This document shows, piece by piece, positions 54,728 through 62,021 of a stretch of DNA of 64,000 bases. The first letter of the stretch is position 1. Each line of letters starts with the position of its first letter. Source of the DNA: an uncultured Duodenibacillus sp. (GTDB lineage Bacteria > Pseudomonadota > Gammaproteobacteria > Burkholderiales > Burkholderiaceae_F); NCBI GenBank assembly GCA_944388865.1, contig CALXKM010000028.1, positions 1 to 64,000 of the forward strand. Direction: 5' to 3'. Below the pieces are notes generated by a model. That model was not told the origin of the DNA, ran no database searches, and saw only the letters and a list, made by a program, of their open reading frames with translations. Position numbers and translations under genes: made by a program.

Positions 54728-56218
54728 ATGCCGTGTGAAAATAAAAACTGGGTTTCGCCCGCATGCCGCAATGAAGAAACAGACCCGAGCGCGCTTCGCG
54801 ATGAGTTCTTTTGGCTTTATGCCATCAACAAGGCTTCGGTGGTCGTCAATTCCAGCATTGGTCTGCTCGAGCCCAAGCTCGCGCGCCGCATTGCCGCCGG
54901 CCTGCAGGCAGTCTACGCCAAGGGCTGCGTCAAGGGAGCCCCAAGGCCGTTTCGCGTGATTGACTTCGAGCCCAAGCTCATCGAAGAGGCGGGAGTCGAA
55001 GCGACAATGCTGCACGTCGGCCGCTCAAGCCAGGATATGCATGCCACTTATCGCTCGACCATCATGCGCGACAACCTCAACAGCCTCATGCGGGCTCTTC
55101 TTGCCGTCATGAATACGCTTGAGGCGATGGCTCGCGCCAATGTCGATACGATTGTTCCGAACTACACAAACGGCGTGGCTGCGCAGCCCAACAGCTATGC
55201 GCATTACCTGCTTGGCTTTCTGAGCGCCTTCAACCGCGACGCAGAGCGCCTGCGAGAGCTCTATGCGCGCATCAACGAATGCGCTATGGGCACGACGGTG
55301 CTCAACGGAACGAGTTGGCCTTTGGATCGCGAAAAGATGTCGTCTTATCTTGGCTTTGACCGCCCGGTGGAAAATGCCTACGACGCCGCGCAGTTCAAGT
55401 CGACCGATGAGGCAACCGAGCTTGCCGGCGTCTTGACGGGCATTGCGCTGCACGTATGCACCTTCATTCAGGACGCCTCCGTGCAGTATGCGCAGCCCAG
55501 GCCCTGGATTTTGCTGCAGGAAGGCGGCGAAAACACCTACGTCTCTTCGGCCATGCCCCAAAAGCGCAATCCTGGTCTGATGATCTATACGCGCATTGCC
55601 GCGGGCAAGCTTTTGGGCGCGGCAAACACGATCGTGACCCTTGCGCACAACATCGTGCCCGGGATGACCGATCCGAAGACGCCCTCGGACAATACCGCGC
55701 ATTTTCGTACGGCGCTCGATGCCTTGGGGCGCTTCAACCGCGTGCTCAAGGCGTTGCGCATCAACCCTGAGCGAGCCCTGGAAGAACTCAATCTTGATTG
55801 GACTGCGAGCCAGGAAATTGCCGACGTCTTCGTGCGCGAGCACGCTTTGCCGTTTCGCGTCGGGCACCACGTTGCAAGCCGCGTCGTGAGCTACGCCAAG
55901 GCCAACAACATTCTGCCCGCGGATTTCCCGCACGAACTTCTTTGCCGAATCTATCGCGAAGTCATCGAAAGCGAATATCCGCAAGGCGAGCACGACTGCC
56001 CGATGAGCGACAAGCAGTGGAAGGAAACGCTCGATCCCAAGCGCATCATCGCCAACCGTCGCACTTCTGGCGGCCCGCAGCCCGTTGAACTCAATCGGTG
56101 CCTCAGCAGCATGCAGTCCAAAATCGATGCGCATGCCCAGTGGGCTGATCAGGCCGCGCAAAGAATTGATGAAAGCCTCAAGCGCCTTGATCAGGACTTT
56201 GCGCAATTTCTCTCTTAG
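54728..56218 (+). CDS. Fumarase/aspartase-superfamily lyase (argininosuccinate-lyase-like)
   Basis: 496 residues. The superfamily signature GGENTYVSSAMPQKRNPG (about 265-282) holds the catalytic serine loop, and HVGRSSQDMHATYR (about 97-110) forms the second conserved region. These enzymes split a succinyl adduct to release fumarate. The protein resembles argininosuccinate lyase but lies between a C4-dicarboxylate transporter and a sodium symporter, so an imported substrate (for example a succinyl-amino acid) is more likely than arginine synthesis. Released fumarate could feed the flavocytochrome-type reductase nearby. Substrate not determinable from sequence. Confidence 0.85.
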   Translation: MPCENKNWVSPACRNEETDPSALRDEFFWLYAINKASVVVNSSIGLLEPKLARRIAAGLQAVYAKGCVKGAPRPFRVIDFEPKLIEEAGVEATMLHVGRSSQDMHATYRSTIMRDNLNSLMRALLAVMNTLEAMARANVDTIVPNYTNGVAAQPNSYAHYLLGFLSAFNRDAERLRELYARINECAMGTTVLNGTSWPLDREKMSSYLGFDRPVENAYDAAQFKSTDEATELAGVLTGIALHVCTFIQDASVQYAQPRPWILLQEGGENTYVSSAMPQKRNPGLMIYTRIAAGKLLGAANTIVTLAHNIVPGMTDPKTPSDNTAHFRTALDALGRFNRVLKALRINPERALEELNLDWTASQEIADVFVREHALPFRVGHHVASRVVSYAKANNILPADFPHELLCRIYREVIESEYPQGEHDCPMSDKQWKETLDPKRIIANRRTSGGPQPVELNRCLSSMQSKIDAHAQWADQAAQRIDESLKRLDQDFAQFLS

Positions 56219-56292
56219 TTTGTAATGGAAGTTCGTCCTGAAGCTGCCGCAGCGGCGGCATCTTCAGGACTTCTTCTGCGGGTTGATTTGCG

Positions 56293-57645
56293 ATGCTTGT
56301 CGGTCTCATCCTCAGTTTGATTCTCTTGTTGGCCTTTTCCGTTTTCTCGGCAAAAATGAAGCTCAGGGCAGGGGGGCTAAACGCTCCTTTGGTCACGGGC
56401 GTTTTGTTGGGCACTCTTGTGGGAGGATCAAGCACCATCGGGACGGCGCAGCTTGCCTTCGTCTACGGCAACAGCGCTCTTTGCTTTCATCTGGGCGCCA
56501 TGCTGGGCTTTTTGCTTTTGGGCTTTTTGTTCGGCTCAAAGATCAAGTCTCAGGGCGAATCCACCATTACCCGCATCGTCACGAACGAATACGGCGCGTT
56601 TGTCGGAACGACCGCTTCAACGCTCAACTGCGTGGGCACCTTCATTGCCATTTTGTCGCAGATGATTTCGGCCACCGCCGTGCTGGCAATTATCGTGCCC
56701 TCAATGACTTACGCCGAGTCGCTCATCGTGACGGCGCTTTTGATGTTTTTCTACGTGCTCTTTGGCGGCACGAAGGCAGCTGGTCTTGTCGGGCTTTTAA
56801 AGCTCGTGCTCCTATGCACGGCGATGGTGACCTGCGGCGCTCTGGCTCTTTGGCTTTCGGGCGGATTTTCAGCCATGCTCAGTCAAGTCGAAACCCTCTC
56901 GGCTCAGGCCGGCATGGACTATCTGGGGCTATTTAATCGCGGTATCTCTACCGACTTGGGCAGCATTTTTTCCGTGCTCGTTGGCATTGTCTCAACGCAA
57001 ATCTATGCGCAGGCCTACATCATGGCACGAGGCCAAGTGCAGGCTAAGGCGGGCTTTTTTTTCGGCGCGCTCCTTGTGCCCGTCATCGGTGCGGCCGGCA
57101 TCGCCGTCGGATTCTTCATGCGAGTTCATCACCCGGACACCGTCGCGCGCACGGCGCTAACCGAATTCATGATGCAATATTTGCCTGCTGAGGCGGCAGG
57201 ATTTTTTCTCGGCACGCTTTTGATCACGGTTCTGGGAAGCGGGGCGGGGCTAGCGCTTGGAATTTCTTCAATCATCAACAACGATCTGCTCGGCCGCATC
57301 GTGAAGTCAAGCATGAAGCCTGTGACCTTGCGCGTGTTGATTGCGCTTACGCTTTCGATTGGATTTTTCGTTTGCCTCAACGCAAGCGAAGGCATGATTC
57401 TCAACTACAGCGTGTTTTCAATGGCTCTTCGTGCTTCGGTCATTCTCGCACCGCTCACGTTTGCTCTTTGGGCGGCAAGAAGCGTCTCTTCGCACTATGC
57501 CTTGGCGGCTGTAATTTGCGGGCCTTTCGTGTTTTTCTTGATTCGCCTTTTCAAGATGCCGGTCAATGCCCTGGCAGCATCCATTGCGGCGGCCTTTGCC
57601 GTGATGGTTTTGGGGGCGATAGTGAGAAAAATGAAATCGGCCTGA
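56293..57645 (+). CDS. Sodium:solute symporter (SSS family-like)
   Basis: 450 residues with about 12-13 hydrophobic segments spread over the chain. The N-terminal loop GTLVGGSSTIGTAQLAFVYG (about 37-56) and GTTASTLNCVG fit the SSS fold with discontinuous helices. A G6 run occurs in codons near 56,371, but the frame is intact. It follows the lyase gene by 74 bases and may import the lyase substrate. Confidence 0.75.
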   Translation: MLVGLILSLILLLAFSVFSAKMKLRAGGLNAPLVTGVLLGTLVGGSSTIGTAQLAFVYGNSALCFHLGAMLGFLLLGFLFGSKIKSQGESTITRIVTNEYGAFVGTTASTLNCVGTFIAILSQMISATAVLAIIVPSMTYAESLIVTALLMFFYVLFGGTKAAGLVGLLKLVLLCTAMVTCGALALWLSGGFSAMLSQVETLSAQAGMDYLGLFNRGISTDLGSIFSVLVGIVSTQIYAQAYIMARGQVQAKAGFFFGALLVPVIGAAGIAVGFFMRVHHPDTVARTALTEFMMQYLPAEAAGFFLGTLLITVLGSGAGLALGISSIINNDLLGRIVKSSMKPVTLRVLIALTLSIGFFVCLNASEGMILNYSVFSMALRASVILAPLTFALWAARSVSSHYALAAVICGPFVFFLIRLFKMPVNALAASIAAAFAVMVLGAIVRKMKSA

Positions 57646-57697
57646 GGGCAACGAGTCTCAGCGGCAGGATTGTGTAAGCACTTTCATCGGCGTGCAG

Positions 57698-59290
57698 TTA
57701 AGCCTTTTCTTGCTCGACTTTTTGCCAAACGACAAATCGCCGATTCTCAGCGGAAAAGACCAATACGGCTCGCGTAAGCTTTTTATTGTGAGGCGTTTGG
57801 CCGTAGCCTCGGCTTTGCACTTGCTGGACGGCTTCGGCTAGAAGTCTATGTGCCTGAGCCATTGTCTGCGCAAACTTGAGTTCAAAGACCCAATGGCGGT
57901 GACCGGCATCGACTTCCAGATCGCTTCTGCCTTGAGACGTGTGCACTTCTACTTGAGGAAGCATGGCGGCTCCGAGAAGCAGCACTTGCAAGAATGCGCG
58001 ACAGGCATGCTCGTCGCGCACCGGATATCGCTGATAGTCGATTGAATTGAAAACGCAGTTGAAAAGCTCAACAACTTGGTCAAGAGTACCGTTTGCAAGC
58101 GTCTCTTCAATGCGAGGCAGCCCAATCTCGATGCGATCGGCATTTCGCAGCAACTCGTCGGCATACAACCGAGCCATCGAGACAGACACTTCTCGATTGG
58201 GGTAACCGACTTCCACATATCCCGGCATCAGCAGCTTCTTGATAGTAAGGTAGCCCGACTGAACCAAAAGAGCTTCCAGAGAAATTCGAGTGATGCTTTG
58301 AGAGGCGGACAGGTCAGCCAGACTGAGGCCAATTGCAGCGTTGTATTTAGCCGGGTCTTCAAGTTTGTGATGCTTCAGATATTGCATCAGAACGGACGGC
58401 TGACCTCCGCTCTGGTACCAGTAATTCTGAAAGCCCCGTTGAGGTGCGGCCAGAAAGTTCAGGACAGACCACGGACAGTAGACGTGAGATGCGGCGTTCT
58501 CGTCAAAGCAAAAGCCGTTGTAGTGTTCTCTTAATTTCGAGAGCAGTTCGGCAGAAGAAAGCTTGAGCAGCTTCTGTGCGTTTTCAAGGTACGGCTCAAA
58601 ATCGCGGCAGATTTCTTCTTCGGTGTAGCCAAGAAGCGCTCCGTAGCAAGCATCTGTCGAAACATCCGTCAGATTGTTGAAGGTTGAAAAAATTCCGGTG
58701 ATAAACAGTTTCGTAATGCCGGTCATAAAGAAAAACCGCAGGCACCCTTCATGAGCCTTGAGTTTTAAATAAAAGCTATTGAGGAGCTTTTGTACGGCTT
58801 GGAATGCTTCCGGATTGTTCAGACAAGCGGTAAGCGGGGCATCGTACTCGTCGATGAGAAGCACCAGACTCGTGTCGGGCAGTTTCGAGAGCCAAGTTGA
58901 AAACGTCAAAAGATCGCCGGTGCCGGCGTAGCCCGCGTCTTCAAAGCGTTCTTGCAAAAGGCGGAGAAATTGCCTTTGAAAGTCATCCGGCGAACCAAAT
59001 TCCTTAATTTCCGAAAAATCCAGTCGGACGACGCAATAGGTTTGATCTTTCCAAAGATCTTCAATATCAAGTCCGGCAAAGTCGCGCAATCCGTACTTGA
59101 AGAGCGACTCAAAAGCAGATACGAGGAGCGTCTTGCCGAAACGTGGCGGCCTTGAGAGAAAAATCTTTCGCCGGCCTCTGCACAGGTCGTAAAGAAGAGC
59201 GGTTTTGTCAACGTAGATTTCGCGCCCGGCTCGCAGGGCGGAAAAAGTAGAGCTGCCGATCGGCAGCGGATGTGCGGCGGATTCGGTCAT
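57698..59290 (-). CDS. AAA-ATPase/PD-(D/E)XK family protein (paralog 3)
   Basis: 530 residues of the same family as the genes at 43456 and 50089. Walker A in SRPPRFGKTLLVSAFESLF has Pro in place of the first Arg of PRRFGK in the paralogs. Walker B is LVLLIDEYDAPLTACL, and the C-terminal core is GRSDLEVDAGHRHWVFELK. It is convergent with the symporter and divergent from the reductase. No promoter is assigned. Confidence 0.85.
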   Translation of the reverse strand: MTESAAHPLPIGSSTFSALRAGREIYVDKTALLYDLCRGRRKIFLSRPPRFGKTLLVSAFESLFKYGLRDFAGLDIEDLWKDQTYCVVRLDFSEIKEFGSPDDFQRQFLRLLQERFEDAGYAGTGDLLTFSTWLSKLPDTSLVLLIDEYDAPLTACLNNPEAFQAVQKLLNSFYLKLKAHEGCLRFFFMTGITKLFITGIFSTFNNLTDVSTDACYGALLGYTEEEICRDFEPYLENAQKLLKLSSAELLSKLREHYNGFCFDENAASHVYCPWSVLNFLAAPQRGFQNYWYQSGGQPSVLMQYLKHHKLEDPAKYNAAIGLSLADLSASQSITRISLEALLVQSGYLTIKKLLMPGYVEVGYPNREVSVSMARLYADELLRNADRIEIGLPRIEETLANGTLDQVVELFNCVFNSIDYQRYPVRDEHACRAFLQVLLLGAAMLPQVEVHTSQGRSDLEVDAGHRHWVFELKFAQTMAQAHRLLAEAVQQVQSRGYGQTPHNKKLTRAVLVFSAENRRFVVWQKVEQEKA

Positions 59291-59512
59291 GCGGGCTGCT
59301 TAATGTCCAATGATGATCAAGCGTCATTGTAAAGAGGCATATTCAAACGTGCAGAGCATGGAGCGTCATGCATTCTAAGAGGTTAGAACCGCTTCTGAAA
59401 AAAAACAATTGGGGAAAAATTGCATGGCCCAAGCTGCTGATCGGTCATAACATTGAATCATGGTTCAGTGAGGTTTGAATCTTTTTCAGCCAACCTTTGT
59501 AGGAGTAGGACT

Positions 59513-60991
59513 ATGACCAATCGTCGTCAATTTTTGAAGTCTGCTGTGGCTGCGGGCGTAGCCGGAGCGGCAATGGGCGCGCACGCCGCTGACATTTGCA
59601 AAAAGCCTGCCAAGTGGGATGTTCAAACAGATGTCTTGGTCGTGGGCTCGGGCGGCGCAGGCCTGGCAGCTGCTGTTTCCGCGGCTCAGGCCGGCGCCAA
59701 GGTAACCGTCATGGAAAAGCTCTCCTTTGTGGGCGGCAACACCATGCTCTGCTCGGGCTACTACAACTGCGCCGATCCTAAGCGTCAAAAGCCCCTGGGG
59801 ATCAAAGACAGCGTTGAGCTTCACATCAAGCAAACGCTTGCCGCAGGCGACAACCGCGCTGATCCCGCTTTGGTTCGCATTCTCTGCGAGCAGGGGCTGC
59901 CCACGCTTGAATGGCTTGAGTCGATCGGTATGAAGTTTGACGATCGCATCGATCAGGCCTACGGCGCTTTGCATCCGCGCAGCCACCTCGCAAGCAAGGC
60001 CAAGGGTGCGGGCTACATCGAAGTGCTCAAGAAAAAGGGCGATGACCTTGGCGTCAAGTTCTTGATGGATACGAAGATGAAGGGGATCATCCGCGAAAAC
60101 GGTCAATCCGGCCGCGTTCTCGGCGTTGAAGCGACCGACAACGCAGGCAAGAGCATCTTCGTGCGTGCCAAGAAGGGCGTCGTGCTTGCCGCCGGCGGCT
60201 ATTCGGCCAATCCGAAGCTGCGCGCAGCCTATGATCCCAGACTCTTGACGCTCAACACCACGAACAATCCGGCTTGCTCAACGGGCGAAGTCATGCTTGC
60301 GGCAAATGCTGCAGGCGCCATGCTGATCGGCACCGACTACATCCAGTGCAACCCCGGTTTGGCTCCCGGGCGCAAGAACGGCATTCGTCAGTCTCTGCAT
60401 CTTGTGGTCGAGCGCTACATCTACGTTGATCAGCGCGGTCAGCGCTTTGTGGCCGAAGACGAGCGCCGCGACGTGCTGCGCGATGCCGTACTCAATCTTC
60501 CCGAAAAGTATGGCTACGTGATTGTGGATGCCGATGGCTTTGCCGCTAATCCGAAGGCAGCGCAAAACGATGCCATCAGGGGCATTGAGACGGGCGACAG
60601 CTTCAAGGGCGAGACGCTCGTAGAGCTTGCCAAGAAAATGAAGATCGATCCGAAGGCCCTGCAGGCCACGGTCGATGAGTTCAACAAGTGCGTCGACAAC
60701 AAGAAAGATCCGAAGTTCGGTCGCAAGCCCGCCATGCTCACGCATAAGCTTCTCAAAGGGCCCTTCTGGGGAGCTTATTCAGCAATGGCCGTGCATCACA
60801 CGATGGGCGGCGTGCGCATCGATACCAAGGCTCGCGTGCTGGATCTCAACGCTGAGGTCATCCCCGGTCTTTACGCTGCGGGCGAAGTCACGGGCGGCAT
60901 TCATGGGTCAAACCGAGTAGGCGGCAATGCCGTGCTCGACATTCATGTCTTTGGACGCATCGCCGGCGCAAATGCTGCCAAGGGCGTGTAG
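59513..60991 (+). CDS. Tat-exported fumarate-reductase-type flavoprotein
   Basis: 492 residues from ATG 59513 with AGGAGTAGG upstream. The twin-arginine signal NRRQFLKSAVAAG (3-15) exports the folded FAD protein to the periplasm. The Rossmann FAD motif is VLVVGSGGAGLAAAVSAAQAG (41-61). The C-terminal active-site block has HHTMGGVRID, then EVTGGIHGSNRVGGNAVLD, typical of soluble fumarate/urocanate/methacrylate-type reductases. There is no haem domain, so it needs a separate cytochrome or quinol donor, not seen here. It fits a terminal reductase for the dicarboxylate module. Confidence 0.9.
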   Translation: MTNRRQFLKSAVAAGVAGAAMGAHAADICKKPAKWDVQTDVLVVGSGGAGLAAAVSAAQAGAKVTVMEKLSFVGGNTMLCSGYYNCADPKRQKPLGIKDSVELHIKQTLAAGDNRADPALVRILCEQGLPTLEWLESIGMKFDDRIDQAYGALHPRSHLASKAKGAGYIEVLKKKGDDLGVKFLMDTKMKGIIRENGQSGRVLGVEATDNAGKSIFVRAKKGVVLAAGGYSANPKLRAAYDPRLLTLNTTNNPACSTGEVMLAANAAGAMLIGTDYIQCNPGLAPGRKNGIRQSLHLVVERYIYVDQRGQRFVAEDERRDVLRDAVLNLPEKYGYVIVDADGFAANPKAAQNDAIRGIETGDSFKGETLVELAKKMKIDPKALQATVDEFNKCVDNKKDPKFGRKPAMLTHKLLKGPFWGAYSAMAVHHTMGGVRIDTKARVLDLNAEVIPGLYAAGEVTGGIHGSNRVGGNAVLDIHVFGRIAGANAAKGV

Positions 60992-61405
60992 GTGCGTTGA
61001 TTAACCAGCGGTAAGGAGAGCAGAGCCCTCTGATCGGAAACGGTTGGAGGGCTTGAATATGTCTGGCTTCAATGTCGGGGCTGATGTAAGAATGTTCTCG
61101 TCAAATGGATTTGAAAATATTGAAAGCAGGGGTCGATAAGATTTGCGTCGATTGAGAAATGTCGAATGCCGGTGATTTTGCCGCACAGCAAAAGAGTGGT
61201 GACGCTAGGGCATCCCGCGAATAATCCGATAGGGCAGGCGCAACCTCAAGGTCGTAGTCTCTGAGCACCTCAGTCGCAACAACTTTCTATGAAATTCATG
61301 TCGAAGTACATTTCGGTTGTTTGCCTATAAACAGAAGAGGAGCTTCATCTCTGCACAGGATTGTTGGAACCGATTCCAATTTCGTATTTGCTAGTCAAGG
61401 AGGCT
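60992..61405 (+). other. Intergenic stretch after the flavoprotein gene
   Basis: 414 bases. AGCCCTC (61024-61030) pairs with GAGGGCT (61047-61053), a weak terminator without T-tract. A LacI-type operator lies at 61365-61378. No gene is supported here. Confidence 0.4.
61365..61378. promoter_or_regulatory. LacI-family-type operator
   Basis: TGGAACCGATTCCA is a perfect inverted repeat with central CG and matches the TGnAAnCGnTTnCA form bound by LacI/GalR-family regulators. It lies 28 bases before a small open frame with a strong ribosome site. No LacI-family gene is in the window. Confidence 0.45.
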
Positions 61406-61612
61406 ATGTTTCGCCGGAAAACTTATCATTTGCAGACTAAACAGAATTGCGAATCGGCGGAGAACTGGGCAGAAAAGAAAGATGCCAGAGGCAAACAACT
61501 CAAATCCGAAGTTGTCGCGGATTTTAATAGGTGTTTCCCCTCAAGATCGGTAGGCAATGAAGGGAGACTTCTTGATGATTCGTTACCCTCAGTATTGACG
61601 GAATCAATCTGA
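61406..61612 (+). CDS. Possible small basic protein
   Basis: 68 residues, unrecognised. Support comes from AAGGAGG 2 bases before ATG 61406 and from the operator above it; the close spacing is a drawback. The product is Lys/Arg/Glu-rich without membrane segments. It may be a remnant or chance frame. Confidence 0.35.
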   Translation: MFRRKTYHLQTKQNCESAENWAEKKDARGKQLKSEVVADFNRCFPSRSVGNEGRLLDDSLPSVLTESI

Positions 61613-61940
61613 CTGAACAATTCTTGATGCGGGTAGGGGGCTATAGCCGATTTTTGTCAATCCCTTGCAGATTGGGCTTCCATAGTCGTTTGAACTAAGT
61701 ATTTTTGACTGGTCGAATGCAACGGCATTCTGCTTTAACGTAGTTTAAATGTTGCAAATCGCAAGATCTTGTTGTCAGAATCAGCATCGGCACACAATGA
61801 TGTATTTGTAAGGCGTGCCCCCTCTCTTTGGATATAATCTGCGCCATTGTTGCAACACGGACGAGCCGCAATGCCTGCGTCCTTATTCTTGTTGGCCGTG
61901 CTCTCTTCTTAGTGCGGCTCAATCCAAAGGAAGAAAATCC
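61613..61940 (+). promoter_or_regulatory. Promoter and leader of the ESPR autotransporter
   Basis: A perfect -10 TATAAT lies at 61833-61838 with no good -35 at 17 bases (TTGTAA at 61807 is 20 away). The leader holds GAGCCGCA (61863-61870) and its complement TGCGGCTC (61913-61920), able to close a 42-base loop just above the ribosome site AAGGAAG (61927-61933). A 13-codon frame (ATG 61871) lies inside the loop. Nothing else is recognised upstream to 61613. Confidence 0.45.
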
Positions 61941-62021
61941 ATGAATCATGTATATAAAACCGTCTGGAATCATGTCAGACGTGCTTTGATGGTTGTGAAT
62001 GAAGCCACGTCCTCGAATTAG
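61941..62021 (+). CDS. ESPR-type extended signal peptide in its own short frame
   Basis: 26 codons from ATG 61941 (AAGGAAG 7 bases upstream) encode NHVYKTVWNHVRRALMVVNE, the ESPR found at the N-terminus of type V secretion proteins, and stop at TAG 62019-62021. The ESPR must be fused to a hydrophobic signal core to work, and that core is encoded in the next frame (see 61999). Deleting one base between 61941 and 62018 fuses both, without any stop, in the order SSNRRGGAKS. Confidence 0.7.
   Translation: MNHVYKTVWNHVRRALMVVNEATSSN

Noticed and set aside
55025..56206. A 393-codon open frame on the minus strand, antisense to the lyase gene
   Set aside because: It lies wholly opposite a clear lyase gene, has no recognisable motif, and arises from the high GC3 of that gene.
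56371..56376. G6 run in the symporter gene as a phase-variation site
   Set aside because: Six Gs is too short to call, and the frame is intact.
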